NCBI GenBank assembly: GCA_031551865.1
Contig: JAVBMY010000010.1
Span: 1 to 64,000, forward strand
DNA: 64,000 bases
DNA from: Rikenella sp031551865
GTDB taxonomy: Bacteria; Bacteroidota; Bacteroidia; Bacteroidales; Rikenellaceae
Direction: 5' to 3'
Shown: positions 34,477 to 43,336 of the stretch, piece by piece
Position numbering within the stretch: position 1 is the stretch's first letter
Layout: the number at the start of each line of letters is the position of its first letter
The notes under the pieces: generated by a model
Told to the model about the DNA's origin: nothing
Database searches by the model: none
Seen by the model: only the letters and a program-made list of their open reading frames with translations
Made by a program: the position numbers and the translations under genes

Positions 34477-37400
34477 ATGGCTAACGAGAAAAAATTCATC
34501 ACCTGCGACGGTAACTACGCCGCAGCCCACATCGCCTACATGTTCAGCGAGGTTGCGGCCATCTACCCCATCACCCCTTCTTCGACCATGGCCGAATACG
34601 TGGACGAATGGGCCGCCGCCGGCAAGAAAAACATCTTCGGCGAAACCGTGAAAGTTGTCGAAATGCAGTCCGAAGCCGGTGCCGCGGGCGCCGTGCACGG
34701 GTCGCTTCAGGCCGGTGCCCTGACCACCACCTACACCGCCTCGCAGGGGCTGCTGCTGATGATCCCCAACATGTACAAGATCGCCGGCGAATTGCTGCCC
34801 GCCGTGTTTCACGTGTCGGCCCGCGCGCTGGCCGCCCAGGCCCTGTCGATCTTCGGCGACCACGCCGACGTGATGTCCGCCCGCCAGACCGGATTCGCCA
34901 TGCTGGCCAGCGGCTCGGTGCAGGAAGTGATGGACCTCTCGGCCGTCGCCCACCTGGCTTCGATCAAAGGCCGCGTGCCGTTCCTGAACTTCTTCGACGG
35001 GTTCCGCACCTCGCACGAAATACAGAAAATCGAAGCCTTCGACACCGACCAGCTCGCCGGGTTGGTTGACCAGAACGCGCTGGCCGCTTTCCGCGCCCGC
35101 GCCCTCAACCCCGAACACCCCGTGACCCGCGGTACCGCCCAGAACCCCGACATCTACTTCCAGAGCCGCGAAGCCGCTAACCCGTTCTACGACGCCATCC
35201 CCGACACCGTAGCCGACTACATGGCCAAGATCAGCGCCATCACCGGCCGCGACTACCAGCCCTTCAGCTACTACGGCGACCCGAACGCCGAAAACGTCGT
35301 GATCGCCATGGGCTCGGTGACCGAAACCATCAAAGAAGTGATCGACATGCTCCGCGCCAAAGGCGAGAAAGTGGGCCTGTTGTCTGTACACCTCTACCGC
35401 CCCTTCTCGGCCAAATACTTCTTCAAAGCCATCCCCGCCAGTGCCAAACGCATCTGCGTACTCGACCGCACCAAAGAGCCCGGCGCCAACGGCGATCCGC
35501 TGTACCTCGACGTCAAAGACCTGTACTACGGCGCTAAAAACGAACCCCTGATCGTGGGCGGCCGCTACGGCCTCTCGTCGAAAGACACCACCCCCGCCCA
35601 GATCATCGCCGTGTTCGACAACCTGAAGATGAACGAACCCAAGAACCAGTTCACCGTGGGTATCGTCGACGACGTGACCTTCAAGTCGCTCCCTTTGGGC
35701 CCCGAAGTGAGCGTCGACCGCGGCAACATCTACGAAGCCCGCTTCATCGGCCTCGGATCGGACGGCACTGTGGGCGCCAACAAAAACTCGATCAAGATCA
35801 TCGGCGAAACCACCGACAAATATTGCCAGGCCTATTTCTCGTACGACTCGAAGAAATCCGGCGGCTACACCAGCTCGCACCTGCGCTTCGGCGACTCGCC
35901 CATCCGCTCGACCTATTTGGTGACCACCCCCGACTTCGTGGCCTGCCACGTACCCTCGTACCTCGGCAAATACGACCTGCTCAAAGGCCTCAAGGACGGC
36001 GGCACCTTCCTGCTCAACGCCGTGTGGGACGCCGAAACCACCAAGAAGCACCTGCCCGACGACATGAAGAAATACCTCGCCGAGCATAAGATCAACTTCT
36101 ACATCATCAACGCCACCAAGATCGCCGAAGAGCTCGGCCTCGGGTCGCGCACCAACACCATCATGCAGTCGGCCTTCTTCAAGGTATCGAATGTGATCCC
36201 CTACGACGTGGCCGTCGAACAGATGAAGAAAGCCATCTACAAATCCTACGGCAACAAGGGCGAAGAGATCGTCAACAAAAACTACGCCGCCGTGGATGCC
36301 GGAGCCTCGCCCGTCAAAGTGGACGTTCCCGCCGAATGGGCCTCGATCAACCCCGCACCCGCCGCCACAGACGCTTCGCGCCCCGAATTCATCCGCAACA
36401 TTGTCGACCCCATCAACGCTCTGGCCGGCGACGACCTGCCCGTGAGCGCCTTCGTGGGCCGCGAAGACGGCACCTGGGAAGCCGGCACCTCGCAATACGA
36501 AAAGCGCGGTATCGCCAGCCATATCCCCGAATGGAAATCCGACAACTGTATCCAGTGTAACCAGTGCGCCTACGTATGCCCCCACGCCGCGATCCGCCCC
36601 TTCCTGCTGACCGACGCCGAGGCCGCCGCCGCGCCTGCCGGAACACCCTTCATGCAGGGCAACGGCCAGCTCAAGGAATACAAATTCAAGATCCAGGTGT
36701 CGCCCCTCGACTGTACCGGTTGCGGCAACTGCGCCAACATCTGCCCCGCCCCCAACAAGGCCCTGGTGATGGCCACACTCGACTCGCAGCTCGCCGCCGA
36801 AGAGCCCCGCTGGGAATACATGCACCACAAAGTCGGCTACAAAGACACCGTCACCGACAAGACCAAGACCGTCAAGAACCTCCAGTTCGCCCAACCCCTG
36901 TTCGAATTCTCGGGCGCCTGCGCCGGCTGCGGCGAAACGCCCTACATCAAAGCCATCACCCAACTGTTCGGCGACCGCATGATGGTAGCCAACGCCACCG
37001 GTTGCTCGTCGATCTATGGCGGCTCGGCCCCCTCGACCCCCTACACCAAGGGCGCCGACGGCTGCGGCCCGTCGTGGGCGAACTCGCTCTTCGAAGACAA
37101 CGCCGAATTCGGTCTGGGCATGCACCTCGGTATCGAAAAGATCCGCGAACGCCTCGAACTTATTATGAAAGAGGCTATCGCCGGCTGTAACTGCTGCACC
37201 GATGAACTCAAAGCCGCCATGCAGGAGTGGATCGACGGCAAGGACAACGCCGACGCCTCGAAAGCCGCTGCCGCCAAGATCGTACCGCTGGCCGAGAAGT
37301 GCGACTGCACTTACTGCCAACAGATCACCGAACTCAAAGCCTACCTCGTCAAAAAATCGCAATGGATCTTCGGCGGCGACGGCTGGGCCTACGACATCGG

Positions 37401-38055
37401 CTACGGCGGCCTCGACCACGTGCTCGCCACCGGCGCCAACGTGAACGTGCTGGTGATGGACACCGAAGTCTACTCAAACACCGGCGGCCAGTCGTCGAAA
37501 TCGACCCCCGTGGGCGCCGTGGCCAAGTTCGCTTCGGCCGGTAAGCGCATCCGCAAGAAAGACCTCGGCGCGATGGCCATGACCTACGGCTACGTCTATG
37601 TAGCGCAAGTCGCCATGGGCGCCGACCACAACCAGTACCTCAAAGCCATCAAAGAAGCCGAAGCCTACGACGGGCCGTCGCTGATCATCGCCTACGCCCC
37701 TTGTATCAACCACGGCAACAAATTCGGCATGGGCATGTCGCAGATCACCGAAAAACGCGCCGTCGAGTGCGGCTACTGGCACCTGTGGCGCTTCAACCCC
37801 ACGCTCGAAGCCGAAGGCAAGAACCCTTTCACGCTCGACTCGAAAGAGCCCGACTGGTCGAAATTCCAGGACTTCCTGAACAGCGAAGTGCGCTACACCT
37901 CGCTCAAGAAGCTCTATCCCGCCGAAGCCGGCGAACTGTTCAATGCCTCGGAGGAGAACGCCAAGTGGCGCCTCGGCAGCTACAAACGCTTCGCCGCCAT
38001 GAACTACTCGAACGCCTCGGAGGCCGTTCCCGCCGCTCCGGCCGAGGCCAAGTAA
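34477..38055 (+). CDS. nifJ: Pyruvate:ferredoxin (flavodoxin) oxidoreductase
   Basis: A 1192-residue fused homodimer-type PFOR that converts pyruvate, CoA and oxidised ferredoxin to acetyl-CoA, CO2 and reduced ferredoxin. In order: pyruvate-binding domain I (1-250), transketolase C-like domain (about 260-410), gamma domain (about 420-620), the two-cluster ferredoxin domain with CIQCNQCAYVC (near 691) and CTGCGNCANIC (near 747), and the TPP domain with CAGCGETP, GCSSIYGGSAP and GDGWAYDIGYGGLDH (about 820-1010). Length is normal. Reduced ferredoxin from this enzyme is the likely electron source for the [FeFe] hydrogenase matured by HydG/HydF. A strong terminator follows. Confidence 0.97.
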   Translation: MANEKKFITCDGNYAAAHIAYMFSEVAAIYPITPSSTMAEYVDEWAAAGKKNIFGETVKVVEMQSEAGAAGAVHGSLQAGALTTTYTASQGLLLMIPNMYKIAGELLPAVFHVSARALAAQALSIFGDHADVMSARQTGFAMLASGSVQEVMDLSAVAHLASIKGRVPFLNFFDGFRTSHEIQKIEAFDTDQLAGLVDQNALAAFRARALNPEHPVTRGTAQNPDIYFQSREAANPFYDAIPDTVADYMAKISAITGRDYQPFSYYGDPNAENVVIAMGSVTETIKEVIDMLRAKGEKVGLLSVHLYRPFSAKYFFKAIPASAKRICVLDRTKEPGANGDPLYLDVKDLYYGAKNEPLIVGGRYGLSSKDTTPAQIIAVFDNLKMNEPKNQFTVGIVDDVTFKSLPLGPEVSVDRGNIYEARFIGLGSDGTVGANKNSIKIIGETTDKYCQAYFSYDSKKSGGYTSSHLRFGDSPIRSTYLVTTPDFVACHVPSYLGKYDLLKGLKDGGTFLLNAVWDAETTKKHLPDDMKKYLAEHKINFYIINATKIAEELGLGSRTNTIMQSAFFKVSNVIPYDVAVEQMKKAIYKSYGNKGEEIVNKNYAAVDAGASPVKVDVPAEWASINPAPAATDASRPEFIRNIVDPINALAGDDLPVSAFVGREDGTWEAGTSQYEKRGIASHIPEWKSDNCIQCNQCAYVCPHAAIRPFLLTDAEAAAAPAGTPFMQGNGQLKEYKFKIQVSPLDCTGCGNCANICPAPNKALVMATLDSQLAAEEPRWEYMHHKVGYKDTVTDKTKTVKNLQFAQPLFEFSGACAGCGETPYIKAITQLFGDRMMVANATGCSSIYGGSAPSTPYTKGADGCGPSWANSLFEDNAEFGLGMHLGIEKIRERLELIMKEAIAGCNCCTDELKAAMQEWIDGKDNADASKAAAAKIVPLAEKCDCTYCQQITELKAYLVKKSQWIFGGDGWAYDIGYGGLDHVLATGANVNVLVMDTEVYSNTGGQSSKSTPVGAVAKFASAGKRIRKKDLGAMAMTYGYVYVAQVAMGADHNQYLKAIKEAEAYDGPSLIIAYAPCINHGNKFGMGMSQITEKRAVECGYWHLWRFNPTLEAEGKNPFTLDSKEPDWSKFQDFLNSEVRYTSLKKLYPAEAGELFNASEENAKWRLGSYKRFAAMNYSNASEAVPAAPAEAK

Positions 38056-38100
38056 TTCCGGCCGCTCCGCCGTGCGAACAGCGGTGGCCTGTCCGATAAA

Positions 38101-38132
38101 AGCCCCGGTACACTTGTGTACCGGGGCTTTTT
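38101..38132 (+). terminator. Rho-independent terminator of nifJ
   Basis: Perfect stem AGCCCCGGTACAC / GTGTACCGGGGCT with a two-base loop, followed by TTTTT. Confidence 0.85.
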
Positions 38133-38139
38133 CATGGAC

Positions 38140-38225
38140 ATGCCGTCCCGGGCGTAGCGGGGCCTCAGAGACGCTTCTCTTTTCAATTCTTGAGAAATTC
38201 CCCGGCTACGCCCGAAGGGGACAGG
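38140..38225. repeat. Degenerate GTCATCCCGAG-type palindrome after nifJ
   Basis: Left arm CCGTCCCGGGCGTAGCGGGG and right arm CCCCGGCTACGCCCGAAGGG pair imperfectly around a TTTTCAATTCTTGAGAAA centre. It is related to the palindromes at 24755 and 40351. The bases to 38349 show no gene. Confidence 0.5.
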
Positions 38226-38349
38226 AAAGTAAACTTTCGCAATCATCCCTTTTGCAGGGCAAAGACGACGACATTATGCGGAATTTGCACGCACGTTTGA
38301 TTTGCACGCAATTTGATATAACCAAGATTCCGACAATCGCGATACTATT

Positions 38350-38722
38350 ATGCCAGTCAACCCGAATATAAAAAGCATTTACGCCATCTGGGTCTACGTC
38401 GGCGACCTGAAACGCTCCATCGATTTCTACAAAGATACGATGGGCCTGAAGGTAAAGTCCCGCAACGGGATGGGTCGAATTCGACCTGCCGGGAACTTCG
38501 TTCGCTATCCTGCAAAGGCCACCCGAAAAAGGGCCGGTCACTCCCGTAAAAACCCGCATTATGTTTGAAACCGATGACATACAGGCATTCTATGAGCATA
38601 TCCACGGTCGCGGGGTCGGCTGTATCGGCCACATTCGCAAAGAAGAATACGGCTACCTGCTCACCCTTGAAGACCCGGACGGGCATTGGTTTGAAGTTTA
38701 TCAGGGTGTATCATTCTTATAA
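38350..38722 (+). pseudogene. VOC/glyoxalase-family protein, single-base frameshift
   Basis: The first 40 codons encode IYAIWVYVGDLKRSIDFYKD, a typical vicinal-oxygen-chelate N-terminus. After 38469 the homology continues in the next frame: WVEFDLPGTSF, then DIQAFYEHIHGRGVG, then EDPDGHWFEVYQG before TAA at 38722. Removing the A at 38470 restores one frame of about 123 residues. The last motif holds the usual Glu metal ligand. This is either a recent pseudogene or a sequencing error. The substrate cannot be inferred. Its stop lies four bases before a MITE-like element. Confidence 0.85.
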
Positions 38723-38726
38723 ATAA

Positions 38727-38900
38727 ATGCTTATCCGCCATAGCCCCCCCTGTGCCTTATCCTTTGGTTTCGAGAGGATATTCTTTTGTACCCGGGTCGC
38801 GTGAGGCGATCCCGGCAGTCCGCCGGCCCCAGGCGGCGGGCTGTAAACACTCGCCCTGCTCCGGCGGCTGACCCAAAGGGGCGGGTATTGCGGATAAGAT
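38727..38900. repeat. MITE-like element, copy C (family 2)
   Basis: The ends are ATGCTTATCCGC and GCGGATAAGAT, a clear terminal inverted repeat. The interior has TACCCGGGTCGCGTGAGGCG and GGCGGGCTGTAAACACTCGC as in the other copies. The right end merges into the promoter of the next gene. Confidence 0.8.
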
Positions 38901-38913
38901 ATAATATAATCCC

Positions 38914-38921
38914 TATCTTTG
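38914..38921 (+). promoter_or_regulatory. -7 promoter box for the C11 peptidase gene
   Basis: TATCTTTG lies 35 bases before the ATG. A TATTG 23-26 bases upstream, inside the end of the MITE-like element, may supply the -33 part. Confidence 0.6.
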
Positions 38922-38956
38922 CCGTTATAAAACCGCCCACCGAACCAAACGAAAGA

Positions 38957-40342
38957 ATGAAAGCCAAACAACTCATACTGCTGCTCGGCGCCGCCCTGCT
39001 CGCGACCGCCTGCGACAAAGAGCCGCAACCGGCCCCGCCCGGAGGAAAGCGAGACCGCACCGTGATTGCCTATATGGTGGCCGACAACAACCTCTACTCC
39101 AACGCCGTAAAGGACATCAACGAAATGGAACGCGGCTGGCACGACAACTGGAACGGCTACATGGTCGTCTACTTCTACCCCGTGGCCAAGACCAGTGGCT
39201 ACGCGCCCGGAACCGCCGATTACAACGAAAACCCGCGCCTGCTGCTGATCCGGTACGACAACGACAACAGCCGGATCGTCTCCGAAGTTCTGAAAGAATA
39301 CGACCGCGCGTCGCAAAACCCCTGCGACGCCGCCGTCATGACCTCCGTGCTGAACGACGCGATGGCACTGGCCCCCGCCGACCACTACGGGCTCGTGATG
39401 TGGTCGCACGGTTCGGGCTGGCTGCCCAAAGGTACCACCACCAACAGCATCGTGAAATCGGCCTCTGCCGACGAATCTTACGGCTATTCCTCCAAAGGCG
39501 CTGTCCCCCGTTCCAAGCTCGGCGACTGGCTGATCCCCGCAACAGTCCCCGTCACCGCATCGGCCGATTCATCGGGCCCCATCATGCTGCAATCCATCGG
39601 CATCACCAACAGCAACATGAACACCACGATCGGCCGCGCCGACGAGCTCGACCTCGACGTGATGCCCTCGGCCCTTCCCGCGGGCGTGAATTTCGACTTC
39701 ATCCTTTTCGACGCCTGCTTCATGGCCTCGGTCGAAGGCATTTACGAGCTGCGCGACCACGCGCAATACGTCATCGCCTCGTCGGCCGAAACCATCGACG
39801 AAGGTTTTCCTTACGACAAAGCCATCGGGTATATGTTCACGACTACGGCCGACGTCAAAAACATCGCCAAGACCTTTTACGACGACTACAACACGCGGAG
39901 CGGTGCGTGGCGTTCGGCTACGATTTCGGTCACCGACTGCTCGAAAATCGACGCACTGGCCGCCAGCATCAAGGTGCTCTGCAACAATCATCCAGGGACG
40001 GTCAAATACACCTACCAGCAGTTCGGGCAGACCAACAGCAGTAAATTTTACAACACGTTCTATGACCTCGGCGATTTCGTTCGCGGCACGTGGAGCGACG
40101 CCCCTGCGGCCGCCGATCTGGCAGCCTTCGAGAACGCCCTCGATGCGGCCGTAATCTACAAAGCGCACACCCCGATGATGTTCCAGGGCATGACCGGCGG
40201 ATTTGCGGTAACCGACGCCACTTTCTGCGGCATCACGTGCTACATCCCCCGCCCTGCCCCCCAACAACCCCAGACCAAGGCGGCCTACAACATCCGCTTC
40301 GGCTGGAGCACAGTCAGCGGTATCGGCCTACTGGTGCCGTAA
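38957..40342 (+). CDS. Clostripain-family (C11) cysteine peptidase lipoprotein
   Basis: A 461-residue lipoprotein with the lipobox LLATAC and lipidated Cys19, so it is membrane-anchored and possibly surface-exposed. The C11 fold follows. The catalytic His is near 151 in LVMWSHGSGW and the Cys near 254 in FILFDACFMASVEG. C11 enzymes cleave after Arg or Lys and in Bacteroidota include fragipain-type toxin-activating proteases; this one's target is unknown. The start ATG follows a TAnnTTTG promoter that abuts a MITE-like element. A perfect long palindrome follows the stop. Confidence 0.9.
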   Translation: MKAKQLILLLGAALLATACDKEPQPAPPGGKRDRTVIAYMVADNNLYSNAVKDINEMERGWHDNWNGYMVVYFYPVAKTSGYAPGTADYNENPRLLLIRYDNDNSRIVSEVLKEYDRASQNPCDAAVMTSVLNDAMALAPADHYGLVMWSHGSGWLPKGTTTNSIVKSASADESYGYSSKGAVPRSKLGDWLIPATVPVTASADSSGPIMLQSIGITNSNMNTTIGRADELDLDVMPSALPAGVNFDFILFDACFMASVEGIYELRDHAQYVIASSAETIDEGFPYDKAIGYMFTTTADVKNIAKTFYDDYNTRSGAWRSATISVTDCSKIDALAASIKVLCNNHPGTVKYTYQQFGQTNSSKFYNTFYDLGDFVRGTWSDAPAAADLAAFENALDAAVIYKAHTPMMFQGMTGGFAVTDATFCGITCYIPRPAPQQPQTKAAYNIRFGWSTVSGIGLLVP

Positions 40343-40350
40343 CAAGAATA

Positions 40351-40441
40351 ATCCCGGGCGAAGCCGGGGGAACTTTTCAAATACTGTCAAAAATTATAGT
40401 GGACAGGATTCTTGAAAAGTTCCCCCGGCTTCGCCCGGGAT
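40351..40441. repeat. Perfect 30-bp inverted repeat (GTCATCCCGGGCG family)
   Basis: The arms 40351-40380 (ATCCCGGGCGAAGCCGGGGG...) and 40412-40441 are perfectly complementary, separated by 31 bases. It could serve as the terminator of the C11 peptidase gene. Confidence 0.85.
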
Positions 40442-40456
40442 GACACTTGAAATTGA

Positions 40457-40507
40457 ACAAATGAAGGAGCGGTTACGCACTATGCGCGTAACCGCTCCTT
40501 CATTTGT
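40457..40507 (-). terminator. Terminator of tRNA-Met
   Basis: A perfect 23-bp stem 40457-40479 with 40485-40507 (AACAAATGAAGGAGCGGTTA...) lies directly beyond the tRNA 3' end on the minus strand and is followed there by CAATTT. Confidence 0.7.
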
Positions 40508-40509
40508 TG

Positions 40510-40583
40510 TAGCGAGAGCCGGGCATGATCCGGCGACCTCATGATTATGAATCATGCGCTCTAACCAGCTGAGCTACCTCGCC
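40510..40583 (-). tRNA. tRNA-Met (CAU)
   Basis: A full cloverleaf can be drawn on the minus strand: acceptor GGCGAGG/TCTCGCT with two G-U pairs, D-stem GCTC/GAGC, anticodon arm CATGA-TTCATAA-TCATG with anticodon CAT, and T-stem GCCGG/CCGGC. CCA is not encoded. The T-loop reads ATCATGC, so position 54 is A and 58 is T instead of T54/A58. Elongator Met is most likely; the other CAT species (initiator or lysidine-type Ile) cannot be fully excluded by eye. Confidence 0.88.
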
Positions 40584-40750
40584 ATGTGTGCTGCTAAAGC
40601 GGAACAAAGGTAATGATCTATTTTCTTTTTTCCAAGGGATCAGAGACCCTTTTATTTTATTCGCCAATCCACATTCTGCATCTCTTCGCGGACGACGCGT
40701 TCCTTACCTACGGTACGGCAGAAAGCCCCTGTCTTTTGGGCAACCACGAA

Positions 40751-42277
40751 TCAGTCCAGCATCGACAGCAGATGGGTGAACCGCCTGAAGCGTTCCAGCA
40801 CCGCTTCGTATGCCACCTCGTTGACGGGCAACGGGTCGGTAACCGACTCGATTTTGTGGAGCGCATCCATGCCGCTGTAATCCTTCCAAAGCCCCACACC
40901 AACAAAAGCCAATGCGGCGGCACCGAGCGAGGCGGCGTCCTGGTCGATGTTCGATTTGAGCACCGGCATCCGGTAGGCGTCGGCGAAAATACGGCGCCAG
41001 AGCGGACTTTTGCTACCACCCCCGGCAATCAGCATCCCGGCGGCCGCCTTTTCGCGAATGTCGCCGTAACCGAGCAGGATGTCGAGTGCCACGCGCAGAT
41101 TGAGGGCGATGCCTTCGAGGGCGGCACGGATCACGTCGTCGCGCCGGACGCCGAGGGTCAGCCCGCCGAAGCCGCCGAAGATCGACGGATTCTCCTCGAT
41201 CATCGAACCTCCGGCCAGCGAAGGGTTAAACACCACGCCATGCGCGCCGATGGGCGAATGCGAGGCCAGTTCGGTCATCGCATCGTAGGCGTCGGGGCCC
41301 CCGTCGCGTTCGGCCGCCACGAAGTCCGGACAGAGCGTGTCGCGCACCCAGCGCAACGAACTTCCGGCCGAGAAGATACAAGTGGCCGAGGCGTACATCC
41401 CCGGCAGGACATGGGCAAACACGTAGGGCTTGTAGCGGAAGTCGAGCACGGGCTCCGAAGAAACCAGCGCGATCCAGGCCGACGACCCGAGCGAAGTGTA
41501 GATGCGCCCCGCTTCGGTGCCACGCGCCCCGAGGGCCATACAGGAGTTATCCACCCCGCCGCAGATCACCTTCAGCCCCTGCGGCAGTCCCGTTTCGCGG
41601 GCAGCCTCTTCTGTAAGAGTGCCCACCATGTCGGCCGATTCGAGGATTTGGGGAAGGATCTCGCACCGCAAGCCCGATGCGGCGATGTAGTCGTCGCGGT
41701 AGGCGCGTTTCTGTAAATCGTAGAGACCGCTGCCCGAGGCGTAGGAGTGGTCGGTGCAGAGTCGCCCCGTGAGGCGGAAGTTGCAGTAATCCTTGGTACC
41801 GACGACCTTGTGGATGCGGGCGTACATTTGCGGTTCGTGGTCGCGGTACCACATCATCTTGAACACCGAATAGCATTCCGGAGGAAAACCGCCGCCGGTA
41901 GACATATACCACTTCTCGTAGTCGGTCTTTCCGAAGAACTCGGCAGCCTGCCCCACGGCTCGCTTGTCGGACCAGATGGGGGTCTGCGCGCGGAGCAGGG
42001 TGCCGTCTGCAGCCACAGGCACCACGCCGAGGCTATGCCCCGAGATGGCCAATGCGGCGATGTCGTTTGGCAAGGCTCCGCTTTTTTCGATCAGCGCGCG
42101 GGTCGAGGTTTTGACGGCGCCCCACCAATCCTCGGGGGCCTGTTCCTGCATGTCAGGCGCGGGGTAGGCGGTTTCGTAGGCCACGAACACCGAGGCCAAC
42201 GGATGGCCATCCGGTGCGTAGAGCGAGGCTTTGATGCCTCCGGTGCCAAGGTCGTAGGCGATGACTTTGTGTCCCAT
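40751..42277 (-). CDS. FGGY-family carbohydrate kinase
   Basis: A 508-residue two-domain sugar kinase of the FGGY (xylulokinase/gluconokinase-like) family. The ATP-phosphate motif YDLGTGGIKASLY is at about 6-18, ISGHSLGVVPV near 77 and GGVDNSCMALGA near 260. The C-terminal FGGY-type region runs through FGGLTLGVRRDD, with the adenosine motif MLIAGGGSKSPLWRRI near 405. The sugar substrate cannot be read from sequence. The start MGHKVIAYDLG (42277) fits the family; an in-frame ATG at 42313 would add 12 residues. It is the last gene of a three-gene minus-strand cassette (SDR, deoC, kinase). Confidence 0.88.
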   Translation of the reverse strand: MGHKVIAYDLGTGGIKASLYAPDGHPLASVFVAYETAYPAPDMQEQAPEDWWGAVKTSTRALIEKSGALPNDIAALAISGHSLGVVPVAADGTLLRAQTPIWSDKRAVGQAAEFFGKTDYEKWYMSTGGGFPPECYSVFKMMWYRDHEPQMYARIHKVVGTKDYCNFRLTGRLCTDHSYASGSGLYDLQKRAYRDDYIAASGLRCEILPQILESADMVGTLTEEAARETGLPQGLKVICGGVDNSCMALGARGTEAGRIYTSLGSSAWIALVSSEPVLDFRYKPYVFAHVLPGMYASATCIFSAGSSLRWVRDTLCPDFVAAERDGGPDAYDAMTELASHSPIGAHGVVFNPSLAGGSMIEENPSIFGGFGGLTLGVRRDDVIRAALEGIALNLRVALDILLGYGDIREKAAAGMLIAGGGSKSPLWRRIFADAYRMPVLKSNIDQDAASLGAAALAFVGVGLWKDYSGMDALHKIESVTDPLPVNEVAYEAVLERFRRFTHLLSMLD

Positions 42278-42334
42278 AGATGGTTGTGTGGTTTGATTGG
42301 TAGGAGTGGCCATTGGGCTGCTGCCGGAGAAAAA

Positions 42335-42383
42335 ATCGGGCACCGCCACCGGCCGAGGCGCAAAGCGCCTGGCGGTGCCCGAT
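42335..42383 (-). terminator. Hairpin between deoC and the FGGY kinase gene
   Basis: Arms ATCGGGCACCGCCA and TGGCGGTGCCCGAT enclose an inner GGCGC/GCGCC pairing. It may attenuate kinase expression; it lacks a clear T tract. Confidence 0.45.
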
Positions 42384-42411
42384 AAGGCTGACGCCTGAGA
42401 AAACAGTCGGA

Positions 42412-43080
42412 CTATTTTCCGTTTTCCGCCTCGCCCATGATGCCGAGCGCGGCGCGGTAGCCGATGCCGAAACGCGTGACACCCATGGCGTGCATTTCGA
42501 GCAGGGTGGCCAGGTCGCGCACGCCGCCGGCCACTTTGATCTGCACGCGCCCGGCGGCGCCCTGTTTCATCAAGGCGACGTGGTGCGGGGTGGTAGCCCC
42601 GGCCCATCCGGTGCCGCTTTTGACGAACGTGGCGCCGCTGGCGCCCACGATTTCCGAGGCCTTGACGATCTCATCGTCGGTGAGTAGCGGCACTTCGATG
42701 ATCACCTTGAGCGGGGTGGGAGCCACGGCGTCGAGGACGGCGCGAATGTCAGCCGCCACGGCGTCGTACATCCCCGATTTGAGGTAGCCGATGTTCATTA
42801 CCATGTCGACTTCGTGGCAGCCGAGCGCCAGCATGGCACGGGCCTGTGCCGTTTTGCATTCGGTGGTTTCGCTGCCCGAGGGGAAACCCACCACGCCGCC
42901 GAGCATCACACCGCTACCGGCGAGTTCGTCGCGCAGCAGTTTGGTCATCGAGGGCATGGCGAAGGCGCAGATGAAGCCGTACCGGCGGGCCGCGGCGGCG
43001 ATCTCGCGCACGTCGGTGTCGGTGGATTCGGCGCGCACGGCGCTGATGTCGATCAGTCTGGCGATTTCGGATGGGGTCAT
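42412..43080 (-). CDS. deoC: Deoxyribose-phosphate aldolase (DeoC family)
   Basis: A 222-residue TIM-barrel class I aldolase. The Schiff-base lysine is K154 in TFVKSGTGW, and the second active-site lysine region KVIIEVPLLTDDEI precedes it. IKVAGGVRDLATLLEM is the C-terminal phosphate-binding loop. Classical DeoC splits 2-deoxyribose 5-phosphate into glyceraldehyde 3-phosphate and acetaldehyde. Beside a sugar kinase and an SDR dehydrogenase, with no nucleoside phosphorylase nearby, it may act in a dedicated sugar or polyol catabolic route instead. It begins with ATG at 43080. Confidence 0.9.
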   Translation of the reverse strand: MTPSEIARLIDISAVRAESTDTDVREIAAAARRYGFICAFAMPSMTKLLRDELAGSGVMLGGVVGFPSGSETTECKTAQARAMLALGCHEVDMVMNIGYLKSGMYDAVAADIRAVLDAVAPTPLKVIIEVPLLTDDEIVKASEIVGASGATFVKSGTGWAGATTPHHVALMKQGAAGRVQIKVAGGVRDLATLLEMHAMGVTRFGIGYRAALGIMGEAENGK

Positions 43081-43336
43081 GTAGGTTGGTTATTATTTCT
43101 TAAAGTGGAATGATCCTGTGTGGATTGATTACGGAGATCCATACCTCTCTGTCATTGCGATTCGGGATCCCTCTCGGCATGCCCGGAAGACAAGCTTCGC
43201 AATCGTATAGTTTATGCCGAAGGGAACTTGCTTCGATTGCTTCGCCGCATGGTTACGCTCCGTGCAACGGCGGCTATAGCGGGAACGGAGGGGTTTGTCG
43301 CGGCCCGACATGGGAAGGGTTCCCGTTGGAGTTTAT
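43081..43336. other. Gap between the SDR gene and deoC
   Basis: It contains TGTCATTGCGATTC (near 43151) and AAGCTTCGCAATCG (near 43192), inverted halves of the CATTGC repeat family. No gene. Confidence 0.5.

Noticed and set aside
34303..37419. A 1038-codon open frame on the minus strand opposite nifJ
   Set aside because: It is the antisense of a GC-rich, strongly codon-biased gene. It has a composition dominated by Val, Gly, His and Asp, no domain, and nifJ is certain on the plus strand.
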